A DNA stretch of 61,120 nucleotides from Methylophilus sp. GTDB lineage: Bacteria > Pseudomonadota > Gammaproteobacteria > Burkholderiales > Methylophilaceae. The number at the start of each line of letters is the position of its first letter. The first letter of the stretch is position 1. The DNA is taken from NCBI RefSeq assembly GCF_008015755.1, contig NZ_SSGF01000024.1, positions 1 through 61,120 of the forward strand, in the 5' to 3' direction. The notes beneath the pieces are model-generated. The model did no database searches. It saw only the letters and a program-made list of their open reading frames with translations, and had not been told where the DNA came from. Shown here piece by piece: positions 1-7,132 of this stretch. The position numbers and the translations under genes are program-made.

Positions 1-134
1 CTTGGATTAACAATCTGCTCGAAACAAACCAATCCCCTAGCATTTGGATATCTAACCATGTAAACCATGGTTTACATGGTTAGATATCCAAATGCTAGGG
101 GATTGGTTTGTTTCGAGCAGATTGTTAATCCAAG
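1..134. repeat. Perfect 134-bp palindrome at the sequence edge
   Basis: Bases 1-67 are the exact reverse complement of bases 68-134, with no loop and no mismatch. The palindrome starts at the first base and cuts into the ATPase gene read leftward from 1140. Such a fold-back at an edge is most simply an assembly or amplification chimera at a contig end. A covalently closed hairpin telomere would look alike, but would not be expected in the middle of an AAA+ domain. Confidence 0.97.
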
Positions 135-1140
135 CTTTATGACCATTGCTTGGTCTGTCTAACAGTCCAAGCCTGGGTAGAACATCTTCAATTTCATCAA
201 AAATAATCAAACCGGAATCCATTTGGCTTATGAGATTTTGTAGTATCAAGTAAGACTTGAATCTAGATGGAGGTTGATCGTTTTGATCATCAGAATCAAA
301 ATCCGATGACGAAACTTCATAAGCTGTTATTTCCAATTCTTGTGAAATCAATCTTGCTAGCTCTGTCTTCCCAACACCTGGTACGCCGTGAAGCAGAATG
401 TTGACACCAACTCTTTTGTGTTTATGGCACTGCTCTAAATATTTAATAATGATGTCAATATCATCTTTTTGATGTGCAAAGTTGTTGAGTGCGAGGGTGG
501 CTCCAGTTGCTTTATTAAATAAAAAACCAAAGATGTCCAAAGTCTTTTCTCGAAATGATTGGACGCCATTTACAAAGCCATCTAACGCAATTAGTTTTCG
601 TCCAAAGTCTGATTTAATACTGCTATGCATGATGAGTAAGCCACTTTTAATAAGTTTGCTCTCTGGGCGCAATGCATCAGCAATTATTGTGGTCGGCACA
701 GCCAAAGCGTGACCAATAATTTGATGTACTAGATTGTCCGTCCACCTGTTTGAAATGAGGTCCACAGTTTGCTCTAGGCCATTGTGTACCCGATAGATAG
801 TTCTAAACTCAAGAATCTGGCGCTCTATGTCTGATAGGGTAAAGGAGTCTGCAACCATGCGCAGGTTTTGGGCTAGATGACTATCATTAATTGTCTTAGC
901 ACTTCCCAATCTATCCAGCTCATTTGCTAAGAACTCATATTTAAACTCAATAGATTCTTTGCCTTGATTATTAGTGGCGTATTTTTCAATGAGTGGCAGT
1001 AGGTGAACGGGCCAGGATGATTCGAAGTTCAAGGGTATTTTCCCTGAAGCGTATATCCGTAAAGTCCATAACCATCCAATATCCGAGAGTGTTGGATCAT
1101 CGACCAGATTTGGATCATATTTGATAGTAATAGAGGCCAT
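52..1140 (-). CDS. AAA+ ATPase, C-terminus lost at sequence edge
   Basis: The readable protein is 362 residues. A long N-terminal region without recognised motifs precedes an AAA+ core: a Walker A motif GVPGVGKTEL near residue 252, a Walker B motif LIIFDEIED near 310, and a sensor-1-like stretch WISNHV near 352. In ordinary AAA+ proteins about 200 more residues follow (arginine finger, sensor 2, lid), and they are absent. Everything after about residue 357 is read from the fold-back half of the terminal palindrome, so the stop codon at 52 is artificial. The gene is divergent from a WYL regulator, with a palindromic site in the 150-bp gap. Its partner and substrate are unknown; the setting suggests a defence-island ATPase. 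Confidence 0.8.
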   Translation of the reverse strand: MASITIKYDPNLVDDPTLSDIGWLWTLRIYASGKIPLNFESSWPVHLLPLIEKYATNNQGKESIEFKYEFLANELDRLGSAKTINDSHLAQNLRMVADSFTLSDIERQILEFRTIYRVHNGLEQTVDLISNRWTDNLVHQIIGHALAVPTTIIADALRPESKLIKSGLLIMHSSIKSDFGRKLIALDGFVNGVQSFREKTLDIFGFLFNKATGATLALNNFAHQKDDIDIIIKYLEQCHKHKRVGVNILLHGVPGVGKTELARLISQELEITAYEVSSSDFDSDDQNDQPPSRFKSYLILQNLISQMDSGLIIFDEIEDVLPRLGLLDRPSNGHKAWINNLLETNQSPSIWISNHVNHGLHG

Positions 1141-1185
1141 GTTTTTAACTATGTTTTATTGATGAGCTCAATTATATTTATGATG

Positions 1186-1204
1186 TGCGACATAATATGT
1201 CGCA
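1186..1204. promoter_or_regulatory. Candidate operator between ATPase and WYL genes
   Basis: A perfect inverted repeat, TGCGACAT-AAT-ATGTCGCA, lies midway in the 150-bp gap between the divergent ATPase (start 1140) and the WYL regulator (start 1291). Its size and place fit a dimeric winged-helix/WYL repressor site. I did not notice a second copy in this window. Confidence 0.55.
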
Positions 1205-1290
1205 AACTTGGGCAGAATTGAAAGTCATCAACATAACCAAGTTGGTTCTGGCAGCGTGGTTATTTAAGCTTATGAGGATAATCTTTAGAC

Positions 1291-2301
1291 ATGAAGAAAG
1301 ATAAAAGGCTTTTTGACAGACTTATAAGGATGTTGGATTTGATTCCAATTTATCCGCGTAAGCTCACAGTAAGTGAGATACATAAGAAGTTGTGTACGGA
1401 TGGTTTTGAGGTGAGCAAGCGTACGGTAGAGCGTGACCTAATCCAACTGTCTGAGAGCTTTGGAATCTTCAATGATGAGAATCTGATGCCGCGAGGGTGG
1501 TGTTGGCAAAAAGACAGTCCTAGACTAAACCTGCCAGCATTGACGCCAGAAGAAGCCTTAACTTTCAAGTTGGCTGAATCGCATCTGTCAGGTTTAATGC
1601 CAACTAGTATTGCAAATAATTTGAAGCCATATATTTTAGAAGCTGAGAAAGTACTACAGCGACCTCAACTTTATAAGGGGTACTCAAATTGGTTGAGCAA
1701 TGTTCAGGTTGTTCACCCATGGCAACCACTCATCCCACCAGAAATCAATGAAGCAACTTTATCCTCAGTACATCTAGCAATTTTTGATCAAAAGCAGTTG
1801 GATTTAATTTACCAATCCAGAAAAGATCCCCATGGTCATTCTCGAACAGTCAATCCGTTAGGTCTGGTCATAAGAGGGCACATTACGTATTTGGTTTGTA
1901 CAATCGAACCGTTCACCGATGTGCGGTTGCTTGCAGTGCACCGTATTCATTCTGCCACAGTGCTTAATGTTGCATCAAACAGGCCAAGTGACTTCAAACT
2001 TGATGATTATGTACAAAGTGGTGCCTTTGGTTTCTCAAGTCAATCGGATACGAAAATAAAGCTTCATTTGAAAATGAGCCGTGGCGCAGCCATGCACCTT
2101 ATTGAAAGTCCACTATCTACTGATCAAAAAACGTGTGATGTTGATGAACAGCATATCGAGTTAAAGGCTTCAGTGGCAAATACCATGCAACTTAAATGGT
2201 GGATTCTCGGTTTGGGCTCAAATGTCGAGGTCATATCTCCGCCGTCTTTGAGAGAGGAGATTAGTCATGAAATTTCAGAGGCTATTAAACTCTACAATTA
2301 A
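1291..2301 (+). CDS. WYL-domain transcriptional regulator
   Basis: The protein has 336 residues. Residues 5-65 form a helix-turn-helix domain of the DeoR type (TVSEIHKKL, then KRTVERDLIQLSE). About residues 165-225 form a WYL domain, with the core motif present as ITYLVC and conserved R and P residues around NPLGLVIRG. A C-terminal WCX-like segment follows. WYL regulators usually bind a nucleotide or nucleic acid ligand and control defence genes; BrxR of BREX loci belongs to this class. Here the gene is divergent from the AAA+ ATPase, with a 19-bp palindrome between them, so control of that ATPase and itself is the simplest guess. The ATG at 1291 is chosen because the HTH domain begins directly after it. 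Confidence 0.85.
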   Translation: MKKDKRLFDRLIRMLDLIPIYPRKLTVSEIHKKLCTDGFEVSKRTVERDLIQLSESFGIFNDENLMPRGWCWQKDSPRLNLPALTPEEALTFKLAESHLSGLMPTSIANNLKPYILEAEKVLQRPQLYKGYSNWLSNVQVVHPWQPLIPPEINEATLSSVHLAIFDQKQLDLIYQSRKDPHGHSRTVNPLGLVIRGHITYLVCTIEPFTDVRLLAVHRIHSATVLNVASNRPSDFKLDDYVQSGAFGFSSQSDTKIKLHLKMSRGAAMHLIESPLSTDQKTCDVDEQHIELKASVANTMQLKWWILGLGSNVEVISPPSLREEISHEISEAIKLYN

Positions 2302-2350
2302 CAAATAAATTCTATTGCAGCTTGTGATAGATAAAAAAGGATGGGCATAA

Positions 2351-2722
2351 GTGTCAAACGTGGGGATTTTCTTTTTGGTCAATAAAACCATTATTTCCGA
2401 CAAAGTCGAAATAGCCATGGCCTATTCGAATGAGATGTTCGCAGAGCATGGGGAGCACTATAACTATTGGGATACTTTCAAGCCAACTGATAAAGATGAG
2501 TTGTTGTTTAAATCTCATGCATACGATTACTACCCAAGAGGGCGGGTTGTTTTTGATAGGGTAAGAGGATTCTATTACCTATACGTTGATAAATGTATCT
2601 CGGCTGAATTTGTATCCCAAATTTCTGATCATTTTGAGCTCAAGAAAACAGAGTTAAAAGTAATGCTAGACCAGCACTACCTATGCCATCTTTGTAATCG
2701 ATTTTTTATCGATGATGAATGA
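2351..2722 (+). CDS. Hypothetical protein, 123 aa
   Basis: The start is GTG at 2351, preceded by an AAGGATGGG ribosome site. The protein has no signal peptide or membrane segment. It has an aromatic-rich middle (HAYDYYPRGRVVFDRVRGFYYLYVDKC) and a C-terminal CHLC pair that could hold a metal together with another Cys or His. I do not recognise the family well enough to name a function. It follows the WYL gene by 49 bp on the same strand and may be transcribed with it. Confidence 0.65.
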   Translation: MSNVGIFFLVNKTIISDKVEIAMAYSNEMFAEHGEHYNYWDTFKPTDKDELLFKSHAYDYYPRGRVVFDRVRGFYYLYVDKCISAEFVSQISDHFELKKTELKVMLDQHYLCHLCNRFFIDDE

Positions 2723-2797
2723 GAGTGTTAATTATCAGGCTCAGCCCGTGATCCTTGACTCGTGAATAATGGCGTCTAACTTAATCGGAGGCCCTAT

Positions 2798-3268
2798 ATG
2801 AATAGTCAGAAATACTATAAGTTTGTGATGTCTATTGCTGTTGTTTTTACTATGTCAGGATGTGCATCAATAACAGGATCCACGACTCAAAATATTTCAA
2901 TACAAACACGGGAGGCAAGTGGTAAAGAAGTATCTGAGGCGAAATGCGAGCTTATTAATAAGAAGGGTACCTATTTTGTAACCACTCCTGGAACCATAAC
3001 AATTAGCCGCTCGAATGATGACTTGCAATTAACATGCCGAAAAGATGGTTTTGAGAATGGTCGAGCAGGCGTCGTTTCAGATACCAAAGGCTCTATGTTT
3101 GGCAATATTGTGTTGGGCGGAGGTATCGGAGCCATCATTGATCACAACAATGGCAGTGCTTATGAGTATCCTAGCTTTGTTCAAGTGGTAATGGGCGCTT
3201 TTACCAACATCGGAAAAGTTAGAGAAGAGCAAAAGCAATCGCCCACAAGTCCTTTAGGTAAGTTCTAG
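2798..3268 (+). CDS. Small lipoprotein, 156 aa
   Basis: An N-terminal lipoprotein signal ends in the lipobox MSGC, with the lipidated Cys at about residue 22, so the mature protein should be anchored to the envelope. The rest holds two further Cys residues (AKCEL and LTCRKDGF) that may form a disulfide, and a glycine-rich stretch IVLGGGIGAIID that resembles a short glycine-zipper hairpin. The gene sits 10 bp before the next gene and is probably co-transcribed with it. An envelope lipoprotein is unexpected among intracellular defence genes; its role is unknown. Confidence 0.75.
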   Translation: MNSQKYYKFVMSIAVVFTMSGCASITGSTTQNISIQTREASGKEVSEAKCELINKKGTYFVTTPGTITISRSNDDLQLTCRKDGFENGRAGVVSDTKGSMFGNIVLGGGIGAIIDHNNGSAYEYPSFVQVVMGAFTNIGKVREEQKQSPTSPLGKF

Positions 3269-3277
3269 GAAGAAATC

Positions 3278-3766
3278 ATGGATTCATTCAAACGGCCCTC
3301 AATTGTTGAAGTAGAAGATTGGCTAAAGCTCAACGTCACGAGATATCCTGAGCCTAAGCGCGTACGACTCTTTAACTTTTTAATTGATTGGGAGAGATTC
3401 ACAGGTACATTTAAGTTGAAACTTGACGACGAGGAAGTTAAATATTGGATGAGTTTCTCAACAGATCAGTCTGGCAGGATGGTTTTTGCTATGCCCATGT
3501 TTCACTCACCTTTGGGCGTTCCGGCTAGTTATCCGGCGGTCGAGTTTACTGGACGAACTAGAATTGCAATAAATCGAGCATTAGAGCTTCTCATACCAAG
3601 GTTACTTCCACTTGGAAAAGATCAGCGTACAGGCTTGGAAATTACATACTCCACTCCGCTAGAAGATAGAGTGGTCGACAGACAACTCTTGGAGTCCATA
3701 AAGCAAAACCTTTCTAGCAATCTAAACCAAATTGAAATTAGATTGGATGATGTTCAAAACAGCTAA
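3278..3766 (+). CDS. Hypothetical protein, 162 aa
   Basis: This is a soluble protein without signal or membrane segment that starts just after an AGGAAG ribosome site. It has a mixed alpha/beta look, with a conserved-looking central stretch (FAMPMFHSPLGVPASYP) and a C-terminal half that may form a helix bundle. No catalytic motif was recognised. It is 10 bp downstream of the lipoprotein gene and likely shares its transcript. Confidence 0.65.
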   Translation: MDSFKRPSIVEVEDWLKLNVTRYPEPKRVRLFNFLIDWERFTGTFKLKLDDEEVKYWMSFSTDQSGRMVFAMPMFHSPLGVPASYPAVEFTGRTRIAINRALELLIPRLLPLGKDQRTGLEITYSTPLEDRVVDRQLLESIKQNLSSNLNQIEIRLDDVQNS

Positions 3767-3832
3767 AATGCCGACACAATCATAATTACTAAGACGAGCA
3801 CGTTTTTAGAGTTTATTCTTCGGTTATTTTTA

Positions 3833-3865
3833 ACTTGCAACCTTAGGGAATAGAGAGTTGCAAGT
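3833..3865 (+). other. Inverted repeat in intergenic gap
   Basis: Perfect 9-bp arms ACTTGCAAC and GTTGCAAGT are separated by 15 bases in the 250-bp gap before the DUF6933 gene. There is no T-run of terminator strength after it, so it could be a weak terminator, an operator or chance. The rest of the gap is very AT-rich and shows nothing else. Confidence 0.4.
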
Positions 3866-4017
3866 ATTATTTCATCCTCAGTGGCTGTGGATAAAACGGT
3901 GGACATGTCTAGGAAAGGTTCTCTATTTAATTGATATTTATATTAAATCTAGATCTGTTTAAAAATTAATCGATTGAAAATATTAAAAAAAATATTACTT
4001 ACAGCGAGACAAGCTAA

Positions 4018-4542
4018 TTGCTGACCCTTAAATGTACAAAAAATGTGCAAGACTATTTATCACTGATGTCTTCTGAATTGATGAATCACGAACTGTTAGA
4101 CTCCACATTGCTGGGGGCTTGGTATGTTAATTTAATCGAGATTGAGAGAAAAAAACACTTTCTGTTTGTGAATGAACGAACGTTAATTTCATTTGTATGT
4201 GGTGGCTTCAAAAAGTCCAAGAATCTAAAGCATGACATGCATAACTTATTTATTAGTCAGCTCTTAACTTTTTTCAAGGAATTAGATTTTTCATTGAAGA
4301 GCTTAGATGCCCTAATGGCTGAATATGAAAATATTACTTTTAGTAAAACTACCAGTAGAAGCATCCTCGGAAGCATGAACGACCTTGCGCAGTTGTATAG
4401 GCATTATGTTTGGTTTGATGGTGGCTTAAATAGTTGTGATATGAATGAGATTATTTTGCGTGTTAATAATACGCCTCAGGCAAATCTCGGCCATAAGTAT
4501 TCGATAGATACTGCAAAAGCCATGCTCTTGCGGATTGCCTAA
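4018..4542 (+). CDS. DUF6933-like protein
   Basis: The 174-residue protein starts with LTLKCTKNVQ and continues with GAWYVNLIEIERKKHFLFVNERTLISFV. From memory, this pattern marks the DUF6933 family, whose biochemical role is unknown. The start is TTG at 4018; I keep it because the family motif begins immediately after it and no better upstream start is seen. A 250-bp AT-rich gap precedes it, so it probably has its own promoter. It is followed 13 bp later by the DUF3293 gene on the same strand. Confidence 0.65.
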   Translation: MLTLKCTKNVQDYLSLMSSELMNHELLDSTLLGAWYVNLIEIERKKHFLFVNERTLISFVCGGFKKSKNLKHDMHNLFISQLLTFFKELDFSLKSLDALMAEYENITFSKTTSRSILGSMNDLAQLYRHYVWFDGGLNSCDMNEIILRVNNTPQANLGHKYSIDTAKAMLLRIA

Positions 4543-4555
4543 TCAAGGCTTTTAA

Positions 4556-5011
4556 ATGAGTAGTACATACAGTATGAATAATAAGCAAAAACTAACGGCT
4601 ATAGCAGAAGACTTGATGAACGCTTATCGCGAAACTGAATACACAGTAAACATCGAGCCCCTAATTACTCTTCGAGTTGGTCAAAAGAGCGACGCTTTGA
4701 TCGCGTTACACAAGAGGCACCGAGTTGAGAGTAGTGCATTGATCACAGCTTATAACCCATATAGCGAGAGCACACTAGATGCTAAGAATGCCCAGCTTCA
4801 GTCTGATCTTTATAAAGAGCTTCAAACACGAAGCCTTACGTTTTTAGATGGACAAGGCTTACACCCCTCAAACATGTGGCCAGCAGAGCCCAGTTTTCTC
4901 GTGTTGGGTTTGTCATTAGAAGCATCAAAAATCTTAGGGATCAAGTTCCAACAGAATGCGATTCTTTGGAGTGACAAAGACGGTATTCCGCAATTGGTCT
5001 TGCTGAGATAG
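4556..5011 (+). CDS. DUF3293 family protein
   Basis: The protein of 151 residues shows the usual DUF3293 blocks: ITAYNPYS near residue 61, a middle helix with NAQLQSDL, then EPSFLVLGLS near 116 and the ending FQQNAILWSDKDGIPQLVLLR. The function of the family is not established; such genes occur in many proteobacteria. Its last 71 bases overlap the 3' end of the HNH endonuclease gene on the other strand, a convergent overlap that makes both stop codons depend on each other's sequence. Confidence 0.8.
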   Translation: MSSTYSMNNKQKLTAIAEDLMNAYRETEYTVNIEPLITLRVGQKSDALIALHKRHRVESSALITAYNPYSESTLDAKNAQLQSDLYKELQTRSLTFLDGQGLHPSNMWPAEPSFLVLGLSLEASKILGIKFQQNAILWSDKDGIPQLVLLR

Positions 5012-5873
5012 TGTCAGTTCTTTGGGAGCCATGGTAGTTCTTGTTAAAAATTTCCATTCTATGCCTCCGAATATAATTCAATCTTTTTTGATTCAGAGTG
5101 GTTTGGTCTAGTTTGTAATTCTTGTTAAGCCCAAGACTTTTGATGGTTTCAGAATCCAATGAGTCTGAAAACAAGACTTCACCATTTTCGTTAAATGTCA
5201 TTAGTCCTTTATCAAAAACAGCATCCCAATTTATTGCAAGTAACAGGCCATTATTAGCATCAGTCTTTTCAAATGGCTCTGCTTTTGACCATGGAGTAAT
5301 GTGAGAGGCTATAAGTAAACTCTTATGTGTTATTCCTGATAAGTTGCACTTCAATCCATGCTCCTTTTCTAGAAGGTTTCTGAATGAGGATTGGCCAACT
5401 CTCTTTTTTACAATTACATCTATGTCAGTACCGGGCTTATTTTGGTATTCATTTTCGAGTCTAGTAATATCATTTTCGAAAACTCGTTGTAGGCTTTCAT
5501 AATGTATCTCTAGATGAGAGGGTACCGGGTTAATATTTTTCTGTTGAGCTATGTTTTTGTTAGTGCTATCAAGCTCGTTAATTGTCTGACTTTTAGAAGG
5601 AAAAGGTTGTCCTGGATATTTATTCATCAAGTGATAAATTTCTCTACCCTTTTGCTCTTGTATTTCATACCCAGCTTTCCCCGTCATTTCTAATTCCTTG
5701 CCAAAGCTGCTAAGTATTTGATCAACCTCAGGGATAAATTGCAGCTTTCCAGAAAAGTGGTCCCCAATTATTTTGGATTTCTGTAAGTCATAATAGTCTA
5801 GAGTTGAATATTGAGAGTTTTCAATTGGCTCGTCATTAGATCTGGGACGTAACTTGAGCCAACTGGAAACCAT
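4941..5873 (-). CDS. HNH endonuclease, C-terminal part after frameshift
   Basis: This frame encodes 310 residues. The HNH_2-type nuclease domain lies at about 176-224: CNLSG, then IASHITPW with the probable catalytic His near 191, then NNGLLLAINWDAVFDKG. The first 160 residues carry no known motif. The frame begins inside the preceding small gene (5798-6058) and the two overlap by 76 bases. If one C is added to the CCC run at 5844-5846 (G on the + strand), the upstream frame reads straight from GSSYV into PRSNDEPIENSQYS and gives one protein of about 372 residues. I therefore think this is the 3' part of a single gene split by a one-base change, though a -1 programmed shift or two overlapping genes cannot be excluded. 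Confidence 0.75.
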   Translation of the reverse strand: MVSSWLKLRPRSNDEPIENSQYSTLDYYDLQKSKIIGDHFSGKLQFIPEVDQILSSFGKELEMTGKAGYEIQEQKGREIYHLMNKYPGQPFPSKSQTINELDSTNKNIAQQKNINPVPSHLEIHYESLQRVFENDITRLENEYQNKPGTDIDVIVKKRVGQSSFRNLLEKEHGLKCNLSGITHKSLLIASHITPWSKAEPFEKTDANNGLLLAINWDAVFDKGLMTFNENGEVLFSDSLDSETIKSLGLNKNYKLDQTTLNQKRLNYIRRHRMEIFNKNYHGSQRTDTISARPIAEYRLCHSKESHSVGT

Positions 5874-6058
5874 CCATTTCTTATTTTAGAAGCTGTTATC
5901 AGCCATACTTCATTATCTTCATTTTGGGCCTCATGTGCTGCCATTCTCAACATTGATTGATTTTTTTTGTTAGAGCCTAGCGAACCGATATTCGCTTCTG
6001 ATATGTTTTTTTTCCAATCTTGCCAGTTATAAAATCGCACAATTATTTTTTTTGACAT
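5798..6058 (-). CDS. Probable N-terminal part of the HNH endonuclease
   Basis: The 86-residue frame starts with MSKKIIVRFYNWQDW, and the ATG at 6058 follows an AGGACC ribosome-site-like sequence. The text up to residue 71 (RNGWFPVGSSYV) looks conserved and protein-like; the tail after it (PDLMTSQLKTLNIQL) reads like out-of-frame translation. That supports a frameshift near 5845 joining it to the HNH frame. The domain itself is not recognised and might be the specificity or partner domain of the nuclease. Confidence 0.6.
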   Translation of the reverse strand: MSKKIIVRFYNWQDWKKNISEANIGSLGSNKKNQSMLRMAAHEAQNEDNEVWLITASKIRNGWFPVGSSYVPDLMTSQLKTLNIQL

Positions 6059-6160
6059 TGTGAGGTCCTAGGTGATCATAAAGCTGGAGAGCACTAATCA
6101 ATGTTAGTAATACTCTATAGCGGGCTATTTGATTTGCATTCAAATTTCACGAATGAAAAG

Positions 6161-7132
6161 CTATTGATATAAATTTATTGCATTCTTAAGTGATTCTTTA
6201 ACTTGCAGTTCAAGTGATAAAGGGGCCAGAACTTTTAAATTTGAGCCATGCCTCAGAATATCCATTAGCATTTCAGTTTCATCTGAGTAAGGCACTTCAA
6301 GTATTAAGGAGCCGTCTTCACATAAAGTTTTCTTTTGATCTGGATGCCAAATTTCAGCTTTAATCCATCTCGCTGCTGTAGCGTTAAATTTAAGCTTAGC
6401 CCACTGAATATCTGTTCCACTAAAAATGCCATAAGTTTTTTCAGATAGCTCTAAAATTTCTTTATCAACTTTTTCACATGGCTCATTTAGAACCTCGACT
6501 GCATTAATACAGTCCATAGAAAAAAATCGCATGTTATTTCTAACATGGCACCAAGCCTCTAAGTACCAGTTTCCTTTGTAATAGTTAATTCGTTGAGGTG
6601 ATACCATGCGTTGGGTTTCGGTATCAGTACTTCTCGCCTGATAAATGATATTGATCTTTTGTGATTTTAATGTGGCCGTCGCAATCAGAGGAAAGTGCTC
6701 AATCTGAAACTTTCTGTAGCCAACATTTTTTACTTTGATGCGTTGCTCTATGTTTTCTAATACATGCCCATCTTGATTCAGAATCATCTGCAGTCTAGAG
6801 AGTAGGGGTTTAATATGCCCACCTAGTAAGCCAGATCCATCAAGGTTTTGTAGCAGCTGCTGCATCGTGATGAGGGCATATATTTCCTCAGAAGAAAACC
6901 ATAGGCCAGGCAGTTCATATCGGTCACCAATTTGATTTTGCTTAGTCATTTGATAACCGCCTAAGTCACGATTAAATTCAATCGGTGCATTTAAGCGATC
7001 ACGCATGTAAGCTATATCTCGCTTAAATGTGGCTAGTGATATTTCCAAGCGGTCCAGAAATTCAGGAATTGTTACATAGGTGTGATTGCTGAGAAGTTGG
7101 TCAATCTTATAAATGCGTTCGTTCTGACTCAT
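6161..7132 (-). CDS. WYL-domain transcriptional regulator
   Basis: The protein has about 323 residues. An N-terminal HTH (IPEFLDRLEISLATFKRDIAYMRD) is followed by a WYL domain near residues 145-215 with the full motif GNWYLEAW, and a C-terminal domain. The start is taken as the ATG at 7132, because a GGAG ribosome site lies 6 bases before it and the ATG overlaps the TGA stop of the helicase gene (TGATG). The regulator is therefore translationally coupled to that helicase and is likely to control it. A candidate operator lies upstream of the helicase at 10591-10611. Confidence 0.85.
   Translation of the reverse strand: MSQNERIYKIDQLLSNHTYVTIPEFLDRLEISLATFKRDIAYMRDRLNAPIEFNRDLGGYQMTKQNQIGDRYELPGLWFSSEEIYALITMQQLLQNLDGSGLLGGHIKPLLSRLQMILNQDGHVLENIEQRIKVKNVGYRKFQIEHFPLIATATLKSQKINIIYQARSTDTETQRMVSPQRINYYKGNWYLEAWCHVRNNMRFFSMDCINAVEVLNEPCEKVDKEILELSEKTYGIFSGTDIQWAKLKFNATAARWIKAEIWHPDQKKTLCEDGSLILEVPYSDETEMLMDILRHGSNLKVLAPLSLELQVKESLKNAINLYQ

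Noticed and set aside
1..134. Hairpin telomere of a linear replicon
   Set aside because: It interrupts a conserved AAA+ domain at the sequence edge, which a contig-end artefact explains more simply.
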